Positions 1-8,184 of a stretch of 25,824 nt of DNA are shown here, piece by piece; position 1 is the first letter of the stretch; the number at the start of each line of letters is the position of its first letter. The notes under the pieces were generated by a model that worked only from the letters and a program-made list of their open reading frames with translations, was not told the origin of the DNA and did no database searches. Made by a program: the position numbers and the translations under genes. This DNA comes from CAXBNV01 sp963977185 (GTDB lineage: Bacteria; Pseudomonadota; Gammaproteobacteria; JAGOUU01). The stretch covers positions 1 through 25,824 of the forward strand of contig CAXBNV010000022.1 of the NCBI GenBank assembly GCA_963977185.1. The letters run 5' to 3'.

Positions 1-90
1 TAAAATTTAAATTAATATTTATATTTTGAATTCAGCTATTACTTTTTGTTTCTAGGTTTTTATTTTTCTTTTCTTATATACATTCCTTTT

Positions 91-140
91 ATCTTATCTT
101 ATCTTATCTTATCTTATCTTATCTTATCTTATCTTATCTT
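91..140. repeat. (ATCTT)10 pentanucleotide microsatellite
   Basis: Ten uninterrupted copies of ATCTT run from 91 to 140, followed by a partial related unit. Perfect short tandem repeats whose unit is not a multiple of three are typical slipped-strand mispairing sites. It lies about 160 bp upstream of the predicted -10 box of the gene at 342 and is not inside any open frame that I can support, so any effect would be on transcription or spacing rather than on reading frame. Confidence 0.9.
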
Positions 141-268
141 TTATCTAAATATTTTCATTATTTGTTAAGCGACAATTAGCGTTGCCGGTAACGTCAGCTA
201 GATTAGAATCTTTTTATTTCTTTCTAGGGGTCGGGTTACTTTTAGTTTGGTTTAATATGACGGCTTCA

Positions 269-304
269 ACTTTAATATATTCTTAAAGTTTAGTCTGATA
301 TTAT
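269..304 (+). promoter_or_regulatory. PmrA-box-like promoter of the 342 gene
   Basis: TTAA at 272-275 and TTAA at 283-286 are separated by 7 bp (11-bp period, one helical turn). Twelve bases later comes TATTAT (299-304) as a -10 hexamer, leaving an untranslated leader of roughly 30 bases before the ATG at 342. The half-sites resemble the tandem cTTAATatT element described for the response regulator PmrA in Legionella and Coxiella. The same layout occurs at three other places in this window. The region is AT-rich, so a chance match is possible. Confidence 0.45.
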
Positions 305-341
305 TTCACCTAGATAAGCAGTTAATGTTGGTGTAACGTAT

Positions 342-1196
342 ATGATAAAATATGAAAATAAAGTAATAATAAAAGATCTTCTAAATGTTTCAGAAACAGA
401 ATCTTCAAAAGAATCTTTAAAAGCAGCTTCAAACAAATTGCGTGAATTGTCTACAAAAATTGTAAATGACATTCTAAAATTATATGAAAAGGAAGAAAAT
501 TGTTTTGTTGCTAAAGCAGTAGATGAGAGTTCTTCACATTTGATCCTTGAAGCATTGAAAAACTCTTATGATGAAGGAGCATCTGAAGTAATAATAACTT
601 GTTTGTCAGACAATGAAAATGGAATAGGAAGTATAATTATTGATGATCATTACGATATTAAACCAGTAAAAATTCTTCCAAATTTAATAAATGATGAAGA
701 TTTTGTTAAAAAGGAAAAATGTATATCTGAGAAAAAAGAGCAGTCTAATCAGACAGGAGGAAATAACCTGGGTCTTGCAGCTTTACGCCTTGCAGGTCAG
801 GCATATAGCGATGACTTCAAAATGACATTAACAAAGTCACCTAGTACTAATGGGGTAAGATTACAGTTAGTCGCCCAAAATTTAGATAGAGATTTTTTAT
901 ATCATGACGCTTGTAAGTTATTATTGAGTTGTAGAAAAAATGAAAGTATTGAAAGGAAAGATCAGCTGTTAATATTAAAAGAACAGTCAACCAAAATGAA
1001 GATTGTATTGATTGCTCCACTTTTATTTTCAAAAAAAATAAAATTCTCATTGGATAAAAATAAACCGTTAGAACAACAAAGCAGTCTTACTAGCATGGGG
1101 AGTAACTTCAGCCAAGGAGAGAGCATAAATGATAGCTGCAGTGACATAGATAAGCAATCATCTATTTCACACTCATCATTTTGTATTAAAATGTAG
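342..1196 (+). CDS. Orphan protein with degraded GHKL/HATPase-like pattern
   Basis: A 284-residue soluble protein with no family I can name. Residues about 66-152 follow the order of a GHKL ATP-binding domain: an N-box-like helix with E70, N74 and D77 (LILEALKNSYDEGASEVII), a G1-like strand IIIDD at 98-102, and a G2-like glycine loop TGGNNLGLAALRL at 138-150, then a beta-rich stretch ending NGVRLQL. The G1 glycines of the normal DxGxG motif are missing (DDHYDIKP), so ATP binding is uncertain. The last 40 residues are serine-rich and probably disordered, ending SSFCIKM. No signal peptide or membrane segment is visible. It is monocistronic, with a PmrA-box-like promoter upstream, so a Dot/Icm effector role is a reasonable inference but unproven. 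No clear Shine-Dalgarno precedes the ATG. Confidence 0.7.
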   Translation: MIKYENKVIIKDLLNVSETESSKESLKAASNKLRELSTKIVNDILKLYEKEENCFVAKAVDESSSHLILEALKNSYDEGASEVIITCLSDNENGIGSIIIDDHYDIKPVKILPNLINDEDFVKKEKCISEKKEQSNQTGGNNLGLAALRLAGQAYSDDFKMTLTKSPSTNGVRLQLVAQNLDRDFLYHDACKLLLSCRKNESIERKDQLLILKEQSTKMKIVLIAPLLFSKKIKFSLDKNKPLEQQSSLTSMGSNFSQGESINDSCSDIDKQSSISHSSFCIKM

Positions 1197-1297
1197 TAAA
1201 AACAAATAATTATCTTTGTACATAACAAAAAGTCATTTAGGATAAAATAACTATTATAGTATTAAGTTTTATACTTTATTATTATTTTATTTATATA

Positions 1298-2629
1298 TTA
1301 TGAATCACTAGTTAAAGCATCTGTAGTAGAAGAGGTAATATGATTAGGAGTGTTTTCATGCAATGCATCCCATTCATCTTTTACAATTCGTGTAACAGAG
1401 CAATCAGACCAAACATTAAGGGCTGTCTCAATCATATCTATTACCGCATAAACAGGTAAAATTAAAGCCATTAGCTTTAATGGAATGCCCATTCCGGCAA
1501 GTAAAGCAGATGATAAAAAATAACATCCCATAGGAACTGATGCATTACCAATAGCAACGCAAGTTGCAATAAATATCCATAAGATCATATCTATCATTGA
1601 AAAATGCATGCCATAATATGATGCGTTAAATATAACAGCAGTATAAATAAAAGCAGCACATCCATTCATGTTGATTATCGTGCAAAGTGGTACTGAGAAA
1701 TTAAAGAATTTTTCAGCTTCTTTATCATTATTACTTAAACTCTTAATAGTAAGAGGCAAAGCTGTGCTAGATGATTTTGAAAAAAATGCCGTGCTAAGTG
1801 CGGGTAAAACTTGTTTGAAAAATTTAAGAGGCGATATTTTTTTGCTATATAATAAAGCAGGAATAATGATTAAACCTTGGATTAAATTTGCTAATACAAG
1901 GCACAGTACGAAGTTTTTAATTAAGCTAAATTCAATAGCATTCGTTAATAAATTATTAATTAAAATGGTACCAAAGCACCAAATTCCAATTGGCAATAAA
2001 GTAATGGCGTAGCTTGCTAAAGTTTTAAATATTGTAAAAAAGCCAGAGAATAAATATTTAATAGCATCAGCTTCATGTTTAGGTAACACTTTAAATGCAG
2101 CTCCAATTACTAAAGCGATTAGAGCAATTCCAAGGACATTGTTGTTTGCAAAAGCGTTAAATATATTATCAGGAAACATATTTAAAAAAGTGCTCAGATA
2201 ATTTGCGTTATTAGTTATTGCTGCACCAGTAATAGTTTTTGGAATAATTCCATGTAAAGGGTTTATTGATAAATATAGAATACAGGCAATGGTTGCTGCA
2301 ATAATAGTTGTAAATACAGTATATTGAAATATTTTTTTGCTAACCCATTGAATGTTTTTCATTTCTTGCATATTAATAAAACTTGTTATAATAGCTAGAA
2401 ATAAAATAGGGATACTTATTAGTTTTAAAAATTTAATAAATAATTCGCCGCATATTGTTGCAATATTAATAATTACGGCATTTCCTGAAAATCCAGATAC
2501 AAAACTTAAAATAATAGCTGCTAAAATAAAAAAAGAGCTATATGATTGAAATAAGCTAAGCAAGTTTTGCTTTTTATTGTTTAATTGAAATTCATTTTTA
2601 GATTTATCTATGCTATCCATATGATACAA
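1298..2629 (-). CDS. Dicarboxylate/amino acid:cation symporter (DAACS family)
   Basis: A 443-residue inner-membrane transporter of the GltP/SstT/GltPh fold, importing an amino acid or dicarboxylate with sodium or protons. Family landmarks are present: the HP1 serine loop (AFFSKSSSTALP), the TM7 motif as NMNGCA (usually NMDGTA), HP2 (VPMGCYFLSS) and TM8 as DMIETALNVWSD. In TM8 the positions matching GltPh D394, T398, N401 and D405 are kept, but the position of R397, which binds the substrate side-chain carboxylate, is Glu. An acidic substrate is therefore unlikely; a neutral or basic amino acid fits better. About 35 N-terminal residues precede the first membrane segment. The start at 2629 could instead be the Met three codons later (2620). 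The gene stands alone with its own promoter at 2667-2698. Confidence 0.9.
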   Translation of the reverse strand: MYHMDSIDKSKNEFQLNNKKQNLLSLFQSYSSFFILAAIILSFVSGFSGNAVIINIATICGELFIKFLKLISIPILFLAIITSFINMQEMKNIQWVSKKIFQYTVFTTIIAATIACILYLSINPLHGIIPKTITGAAITNNANYLSTFLNMFPDNIFNAFANNNVLGIALIALVIGAAFKVLPKHEADAIKYLFSGFFTIFKTLASYAITLLPIGIWCFGTILINNLLTNAIEFSLIKNFVLCLVLANLIQGLIIIPALLYSKKISPLKFFKQVLPALSTAFFSKSSSTALPLTIKSLSNNDKEAEKFFNFSVPLCTIINMNGCAAFIYTAVIFNASYYGMHFSMIDMILWIFIATCVAIGNASVPMGCYFLSSALLAGMGIPLKLMALILPVYAVIDMIETALNVWSDCSVTRIVKDEWDALHENTPNHITSSTTDALTSDS

Positions 2630-2666
2630 ATTTTAGGTTAATTTTACTGTTCAGATAATTAATAAG

Positions 2667-2698
2667 ATAATAAATAAAAATTATTAAGTATTACTTAA
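2667..2698 (-). promoter_or_regulatory. PmrA-box-like promoter of the symporter gene
   Basis: Read on the minus strand, CTTAAGTAA-TA-CTTAATAAT contains TTAA (2698-2695), 7 bp, TTAA (2687-2684), then 11 bp and TATTAT (2672-2667). Two nearly identical 9-base half-sites two bases apart is the arrangement described for PmrA. The leader to the ATG at 2629 would be about 30 bases. This is the best-looking of the four similar sites in the window. Confidence 0.45.
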
Positions 2699-2738
2699 GT
2701 AAATTATCACTAAAAAAACACCTATGTTTGCGCTATGT

Positions 2739-3524
2739 TTAGTTTATTAACTGCAAAACAGGTTTTAGCAGTTTAACATTTGTTGCAACGATATTGCAAG
2801 ACTCTAGGTAATTTTCAGTTCCTTGAAAGTCTGACACCAATCCTCCTGCTTCTTTTACAATTAGGCTCCCAGCAAGCATATGAAATTTTGTTAAATTAGG
2901 AGCTATAAAGCCATTAAGTCTATTACATGCAACATATGCAAAGTTTAGTGAGCTTGAACCAATAGTTCGAACAATAGAGTTGCTTCTAATAAAAGCAGAG
3001 CTTATATTAGAATAATTAGATAAATCAGTGTTGTATGGCAATTCTATGCCTATTAATGCGTGATCTAAATTAGCTTTTGAGTTACTAACTCTAATTCTTT
3101 TGCCGTTTAGTTGAGCCCCAGATCCTCGAACTGCTGAAAATAATTCTTGCTGTAAAGGGTCATATATAGCGGCCATTTCTATTTTAGAGTTAACTTGTAA
3201 AGCTATAGATACGGCATAATATGGTAAATTATTAATATAATTTAAAGTTCCATCTAAAGCATCAATTATCCATATATGTGAATAGTTTGTTGAGTTTTCT
3301 TCTGAGCTTTCTTCTAGCTCATCTTTAGATATAATTTTATGATCAGGATAATTTTTATTTAAAATATATTTTATTTGTTGAAAGGCTGCATTATCAACTT
3401 CTGTTACTATTTGATTATTATGGTTTTTTTTAATATCAATCTTTTCTAGATGTTCTATAGATTGAGTAATAACATCACCTGCAGCGCGAGCTGCTTTTAC
3501 AGCAGTATTTAAAAATGGATTCAT
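2739..3524 (-). CDS. suhB: Inositol-monophosphatase family protein SuhB, metal site degraded
   Basis: A 261-residue protein aligned by eye over its whole length with E. coli SuhB (inositol-1-monophosphatase and subunit of the ribosomal-RNA antitermination complex). The core WIIDALDGT is present with D88, D91 and T93, as are YDPLQQELF, GAQLNGKRIRVS and LIVKEAGGLVSDF. Two metal ligands are changed: the EE of the IITEES segment reads ISKDE (K67 at the place of E67), and the Asp of the WDxAAG motif is His (H215 in TKFHMLAG). The P of DPLDGT is Ala. Phosphatase activity is therefore doubtful, while the fold and possibly the Nus-complex role are kept. Neighbours give no operon context: the gene sits between the symporter and dsbD with about 100-bp gaps. 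Confidence 0.85.
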   Translation of the reverse strand: MNPFLNTAVKAARAAGDVITQSIEHLEKIDIKKNHNNQIVTEVDNAAFQQIKYILNKNYPDHKIISKDELEESSEENSTNYSHIWIIDALDGTLNYINNLPYYAVSIALQVNSKIEMAAIYDPLQQELFSAVRGSGAQLNGKRIRVSNSKANLDHALIGIELPYNTDLSNYSNISSAFIRSNSIVRTIGSSSLNFAYVACNRLNGFIAPNLTKFHMLAGSLIVKEAGGLVSDFQGTENYLESCNIVATNVKLLKPVLQLIN

Positions 3525-3626
3525 ATTAAATTCAATTGATAATATCTAAAATATAGTTAAAATAAAGAACAAGGATTTTGTATCCGAAGGGCCTATTCTA
3601 TCTTTATCAAAGTAAAAAACCAAGCT

Positions 3627-5489
3627 TTATTTAAGATTATTTAAATATTCTTTAAATTTATCTGGAGTAATTTCTCCTGTTATTCTAATAGCTTTTAATT
3701 CTTGCTTATCTTTGTTAAAAAATAACAATGTCGGGGGATTAAAAACTTGTAGTTTTTGCATTAGTTTTTTATTTTCATCATTATATTCAGTTATATCAAC
3801 TTTTATTAATAATAATTTTTGTAGTTTTTTGTTTATTTCAGAATTAGCGAAAATTTTACGCTCTATTGATTGGCATGATGAGCACCAATCTGCAGTAAAA
3901 TCTACTAAGGCATATTGTTTATCATTAAATTGATTTAATGCTGAATTAAACATTGAAATATCATTAACTTTAATCCAGTTAAGACTTGATTTAAAGTTAG
4001 AGCTATTAGATTTATTTAAATTTTTATTTGACTGATTTAGACTTAGACTATAATTTTTTAAAGGCTGAAATACGCTTGTGTTATAATTTATAGCGCCTAT
4101 TAAGTAGATAGTGCCTATAATTGCAAGTATAAGAGCTATTGCTTTAGTTAAGCGTTGTTTAAGTTCAGGAGCTGGCTCTAATAGGCCTAATAGAACTGCA
4201 TATATAATAAAAAGTATTCCGAATAGACCAAGTGTTACATATTCAGGGATAATACGGCCTAACATGTATATTGCCATACCAAGTAAAATAACGCCAAATA
4301 AGTTTCTAAAGCTTTCCATCCATTTTCCAGCTTTAGGAAGTAATTTTTTTGATGATAGGCCAATTAATATCAAAGGTATTCCCATACCTAAACTTAAGAA
4401 GAATAAGGCAAAAGCTCCAAGAGTTATATTTCCTGTTGTTGCTATATATAATAAAGCTCCAGCAAGAGGAGCACTTGTGCAAGGAGATACAATTAAAGTG
4501 GCAATAATGCCCATTAATATAGCTCCTAAGTAACTGCCACCTTGCTGTTTTCTATATAATGCTCCTAATCTATCTTCAATGAAATGGGGGATCGTAATTT
4601 CATATAGCCCAAACATTGATAAAGATAAAGCTACAAATAAAAGAGTAACAACAATTATTACAGCTGGGGCTTGTAAGTATGCTTGTAGATTTTGTCCGGC
4701 ACTTGCAACCAATATGCCAGCTATAGCGTATACAGCTGACATGCTTAACACATAAGTAAGTGATAATAAAAAAGCATTATGATGGACGACATGTTTGTTA
4801 TTAATTTTCGTTTTACCAATAATTACACTAGAAAGAATAGGAATCATTGGTAAAACACAAGGAGTAAAACTTAAAAATACGCCAAATAAGAAAAAGCTTA
4901 TTATTACCTGCCAAAAAGAAGCTTTATTTAAAACATCAAAGGCTGAATTGTTTTCATCATAAATATTATTGGAACTATTTATATTTTGAATGTCTTTATT
5001 AAAGTTTATGTTAGAAGATTTTTCTTGAGGCGGGTAGCAGTAAGTTTTATCAAGGCATCCTTGGTAATTAATTTTAAGTTCTAACGGGTTTTTAAAATTA
5101 TTATTTTTTATAATATATGGTATTGTGATTTTAAAATCATTTGTAAAAACTATAACGTCTCCAAAAAAATCATCATGTTTCATTATGCCCTGAGGATATT
5201 TAGGGGCTTGCAAAGTGATATCTTGAGAGTTTAAATTAAACTTAAAATTCTTTTTATATAAATATGTGTTTGGAGCAGCTGTCACTAATATTTCTATTAA
5301 ATTTTTATCTTTTTGATTGCTAATGGTAAAGTGAAATGCTTTATCGGCAGTTAGCACTTTATTTTGAGAGTCAGTTTTGGCAAGTTCAGATAAATTTGCC
5401 GTGAATACGTTATTGAATATTAGGCTTATAAAAAGCACCAATGTTGCTATAAGATAAAATTTATGAGATTTATTGTATAATGTAGACAT
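3627..5489 (-). CDS. dsbD: Thiol:disulfide interchange protein DsbD
   Basis: A 620-residue inner-membrane protein that carries electrons from cytoplasmic thioredoxin to periplasmic thiol proteins. The three-domain layout is complete: signal segment (residues about 11-29), N-terminal periplasmic domain with the C145/C151 pair (YQGCLDKTYCYPP), eight-helix membrane domain with C211 (FTPCVLPM) and C337 (VSPCTSAPLAGALL), and C-terminal thioredoxin-like domain with C536-S-S-C539 (DWCSSC). All six redox cysteines are present, so it should be active. It is the second gene of a pair, starting 17 bp after the RDD-protein gene. In Legionella, DsbD keeps DsbA2 partly reduced for Dot/Icm assembly; that link here is inference. 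Confidence 0.95.
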   Translation of the reverse strand: MSTLYNKSHKFYLIATLVLFISLIFNNVFTANLSELAKTDSQNKVLTADKAFHFTISNQKDKNLIEILVTAAPNTYLYKKNFKFNLNSQDITLQAPKYPQGIMKHDDFFGDVIVFTNDFKITIPYIIKNNNFKNPLELKINYQGCLDKTYCYPPQEKSSNINFNKDIQNINSSNNIYDENNSAFDVLNKASFWQVIISFFLFGVFLSFTPCVLPMIPILSSVIIGKTKINNKHVVHHNAFLLSLTYVLSMSAVYAIAGILVASAGQNLQAYLQAPAVIIVVTLLFVALSLSMFGLYEITIPHFIEDRLGALYRKQQGGSYLGAILMGIIATLIVSPCTSAPLAGALLYIATTGNITLGAFALFFLSLGMGIPLILIGLSSKKLLPKAGKWMESFRNLFGVILLGMAIYMLGRIIPEYVTLGLFGILFIIYAVLLGLLEPAPELKQRLTKAIALILAIIGTIYLIGAINYNTSVFQPLKNYSLSLNQSNKNLNKSNSSNFKSSLNWIKVNDISMFNSALNQFNDKQYALVDFTADWCSSCQSIERKIFANSEINKKLQKLLLIKVDITEYNDENKKLMQKLQVFNPPTLLFFNKDKQELKAIRITGEITPDKFKEYLNNLK

Positions 5490-5506
5490 ATTAAATTTAA
5501 GGATAT

Positions 5507-5926
5507 TTATTTTAGATTAATTAATTGAGTTTTTGAAAAAAGGTCCATTAACGTTAATCTAGATTTGTTAGTGTATTTCCAGAAAAAACCTAATCCAAGT
5601 GTGCATATATTAGCTATACCAAGTATTATTCGAGCAGAGCTTTGTTTTAAAGAGACAGCTTTATTGTCTTGACTAATAAGTTTTAAATTCCAAGCTTTCA
5701 TTCCCAGGGTTTGTCCAGATTTATTCCAGCTGTAATGATAGAAGAATATTATAACACTTAGTAATGCTAATCTGTATAGAATATTGTTTGATTCAGGAGG
5801 ATTACCATTATTTGCAAAAGATATCATTACAGTAATAAACAGTAGTAAACCAAATAATAAAAATAAGTCATATATTATAGCCGCAAGATATTTTATTAAT
5901 GAAGGTGAGCAGTTTTTTTGTTTCAT
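5507..5926 (-). CDS. RDD family membrane protein
   Basis: A 139-residue membrane protein of the RDD family, with three predicted membrane segments (about 17-35, 48-63 and 97-112). The family signature around GQTLGMKAWNLKLIS is clear and a later KSRLTLMDLFSKT matches the conserved C-terminal part. The Arg of the first RDD motif is replaced (KYLAAIIYD), while the Asp remains. The function of small RDD proteins is poorly defined; some are linked to ion or osmolyte transport. It lies 17 bp upstream of dsbD and is probably cotranscribed with it. Confidence 0.85.
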   Translation of the reverse strand: MKQKNCSPSLIKYLAAIIYDLFLLFGLLLFITVMISFANNGNPPESNNILYRLALLSVIIFFYHYSWNKSGQTLGMKAWNLKLISQDNKAVSLKQSSARIILGIANICTLGLGFFWKYTNKSRLTLMDLFSKTQLINLK

Positions 5927-5997
5927 ATAATATTAGAATATAATGTTTTTATTGAGTATATATATCTTAATTAAATTAGTTACACTTATCAATAATA

Positions 5998-6765
5998 TTA
6001 TTTAAAAGCTGTAAGTTTAACAAATAACCATTCGGGCAATATCTTGATAAATGTCATAATAAAATACCAATAATAAGGCGTATATATAACGTATTTTGAT
6101 TTCACATAAGATTTATATATGTCTTTTGCTACTTTCTCAGGGTTTCCTTTTAGAATTTTAGGGAATTTCATGTGAGATGTCATTTTAGTTTCAATAAATC
6201 CTGGTTTGATTGTGATAACATTTATATTATTTCTTTTTAATGTTGCTCTAAGACCGCTAAGATAAGTTGAGAATCCTGATTTAGCCGCCCCATAAGTGTG
6301 ATTTTGTGGTCTTCCTCTATCTCCAGCAACAGAGCTAATGCCTATAATCGTATATTTTTTTGATTTTTTAATGTTTGAATTTTTTTGAATCATGTCTTTT
6401 GCAATAATATCTAAAATAGATATTTGAGATGTAAGGTTGGTATCAATTACTTTTTTAGCAAAAGAAAAATTGTTAAAGGCTTCTTTTTGGGTTCCTAGTA
6501 ATCCAATTGCAGCAACAACAACATCGGGTGTTATTTGCAGTTTATTGTAAAAATTAACATGGTTATTTAGTTCTAAGATATCAAATTTTACAAGTTTGAT
6601 ATTAATATTAAATTTTATTTCTAGATCTGACTTTAAAGTATGAAGATTGTTTGTGTCTCGAGCGGCGAGAATAAGATTATGTTGATTTGTTGCAAATATA
6701 TAAATTAATTTTTTTGCTATGTCAGAGTTAGCTCCTAGTATTAGAGCCGTTTTTTTATTATCCAT
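5998..6765 (-). CDS. SDR family oxidoreductase, DprE2-like
   Basis: A 255-residue short-chain dehydrogenase/reductase. The nucleotide-binding motif is GANSDIA near the N-terminus in place of TGxxxGIG, typical of the DprE2-like subgroup. NNAG is replaced by AAIG, and the catalytic Ser-Tyr-Lys are in GISSVAGDRGRP and HTYGAAKSG. The C-terminus has an aromatic, hydrophobic segment (YYWYFIMTFIKILPEWLF) that may sit on the membrane. A role in sugar or cell-envelope lipid metabolism is plausible for this subgroup, but the substrate is unknown and no partner DprE1-like oxidase is in the window. It begins after the terminator of the upstream MFS gene, so it needs its own promoter. Confidence 0.85.
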   Translation of the reverse strand: MDNKKTALILGANSDIAKKLIYIFATNQHNLILAARDTNNLHTLKSDLEIKFNINIKLVKFDILELNNHVNFYNKLQITPDVVVAAIGLLGTQKEAFNNFSFAKKVIDTNLTSQISILDIIAKDMIQKNSNIKKSKKYTIIGISSVAGDRGRPQNHTYGAAKSGFSTYLSGLRATLKRNNINVITIKPGFIETKMTSHMKFPKILKGNPEKVAKDIYKSYVKSKYVIYTPYYWYFIMTFIKILPEWLFVKLTAFK

Positions 6766-6802
6766 ATTTTATTATTTAACATCCATATTTATAAATAAAT
6801 AT

Positions 6803-6839
6803 AAAAAAATTCCCCCATAAAGAGGGGGAGTTTTTTTTT
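6803..6839 (-). terminator. Intrinsic terminator after the MFS gene
   Basis: TCCCCC (6811-6816) pairs with GGGGGA (6824-6829) around a 7-base loop, flanked by an A run (6803-6809) and a T run (6831-6839). On the minus strand this reads as a GC-rich hairpin followed by seven T, directly at the stop codon of the MFS gene. Because both flanks carry the right tract it could also stop plus-strand transcription. Confidence 0.9.
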
Positions 6840-8184
6840 ATGCTTCTGCTAATTCAGGATCTAAATCCATATCATTTGCAGCGACTTTTCTTTTAGGTAT
6901 TTTATTTGCGTTATACCCAGGGTGTGTTTCTTTAATCATTAAAGTTAAAATTAATCCAATAACAAATGATATTGGAACAATAAGCATTGCTTGCTTATAA
7001 CTTGATGCAGAGTAAAAATTAACCCCGTTAACAATTTTTCCCGTCCATTGCATATCTAATACTTTACCAACAAATGGTTGTAAAAACATAAGATTTAGCA
7101 TAACTAAGAAGTTAGTTGCAGCAACAGCTGTTCCAGCTATTTTTTTAGATGTTAACTCAACTCCAATAGGGAATACTAAAACCTGTGCCCCTGTCATAAA
7201 GCCTATTGCAAAAAGCGTAACTTTTAACATAATAAAAGGCATTGTTGGATAAAATAAAATTAACGAAAATAAAATTGCAGCTACTATAATGTCTAACTGA
7301 ATTAATATTTTTCTTTGCTTAATTTTTTCAGATAACAATCCAAATAATGGTCCACCAATAGCCATACCTAAGAAAATAATAGGTAAAGTGTTTGCTGCTG
7401 TTGTGTGTGATAATCCTGATGCTTGCTCTAAAAATGGGATTCCCCATAAAGATCCAAATAATGAAACTGGAAGAAACGTTATTCCTCCAACTATCCCATT
7501 AATCAAAAAAGCAGGTTTTTTAAGAATAGTTTTTAATTCATTAAATAATTTATATATACAAGTTTTGCTTGATTCTTGTTGGCGAGCTTTACTTTCCTCA
7601 GGATGATCTTTTACAAATAGTAACGTCAATATTAATATAGCGATACCAATAAAGCCCATGTAATACCATGCATTAAGCCAGCCATAAGAAGTAACAACTT
7701 TTTCCATTAATACTTCAGCGAATATTCCACCCATTAATCCCAGCATAGTGGCAATGCCAGTTACAAAAGCAAGTCTATTGGCAGGCATCCAGTTTACAGC
7801 TAATTTTATAACACTAACAAAAGCAAAAGAAGACCCAAGGCCCATTAAAAACAAGGATATTTTTCCAGCTAAATATGTAGGTAACATTGAAATTAAAAAG
7901 CTACCAGCAAAACAAACTATTATTGAAAAGCTTAATAGTTTTCTTGGACCAAATTTATCTATTAATACACCAACTAACATCTGCATCGGTGTATAAGCAT
8001 AGTAATAACAAGCTGTTAATATACCAAACTGAGCTGCATTGATGCCAAATTGTCCCATCATATCATTAACCATGATACTAGGGGCTACTCGAAGAACAAA
8101 CTCATAAAAGTAAAATAAAGCAGCTAAGCCACAAATTACCCAAGGTAATATATTTTTTGTGAAATTACTCTGTTTTTTTTCCAT
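6838..8184 (-). CDS. MFS transporter
   Basis: A 448-residue major facilitator superfamily protein with 12 predicted membrane helices and a short hydrophilic N-terminus. The loop 2-3 signature is visible as GVLIDKFGPRKLL, and the first helix motif FYFYEFVLRVAPSIMV is the form found in many Legionella and Coxiella MFS proteins, including the Pht nutrient transporters used inside host vacuoles. The substrate cannot be read from sequence; an amino acid or nucleoside is a guess from that resemblance. The gene is monocistronic, with a 348-bp non-coding region upstream and an intrinsic terminator immediately after the stop. Confidence 0.9.
   Translation of the reverse strand: MEKKQSNFTKNILPWVICGLAALFYFYEFVLRVAPSIMVNDMMGQFGINAAQFGILTACYYYAYTPMQMLVGVLIDKFGPRKLLSFSIIVCFAGSFLISMLPTYLAGKISLFLMGLGSSFAFVSVIKLAVNWMPANRLAFVTGIATMLGLMGGIFAEVLMEKVVTSYGWLNAWYYMGFIGIAILILTLLFVKDHPEESKARQQESSKTCIYKLFNELKTILKKPAFLINGIVGGITFLPVSLFGSLWGIPFLEQASGLSHTTAANTLPIIFLGMAIGGPLFGLLSEKIKQRKILIQLDIIVAAILFSLILFYPTMPFIMLKVTLFAIGFMTGAQVLVFPIGVELTSKKIAGTAVAATNFLVMLNLMFLQPFVGKVLDMQWTGKIVNGVNFYSASSYKQAMLIVPISFVIGLILTLMIKETHPGYNANKIPKRKVAANDMDLDPELAEA

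Larger units (their letters stand above)
1..341. other. Left-edge non-coding region
   Basis: I see no gene in these 341 bases. They hold a pentanucleotide tandem repeat (91-140), a slightly more GC-rich patch around 168-210 with a short imperfect dyad (TAGC near 177, GCTA near 197), and a likely promoter for the gene at 342. What lies upstream of base 1 is unknown, so part of this may be the tail or terminator region of a gene outside the window. Confidence 0.6.

Noticed and set aside
91..140. Short CRISPR-like repeat
   Set aside because: The unit is 5 bp, contiguous and without spacers; it is a microsatellite.
1668..2012. 114-codon plus-strand frame inside the symporter gene
   Set aside because: It is the reverse of conserved membrane helices of the symporter; composition reflects the opposite strand.
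4111..4533. 140-codon plus-strand frame inside dsbD
   Set aside because: It lies opposite a complete, well-conserved dsbD domain and has no family resemblance or start signal.
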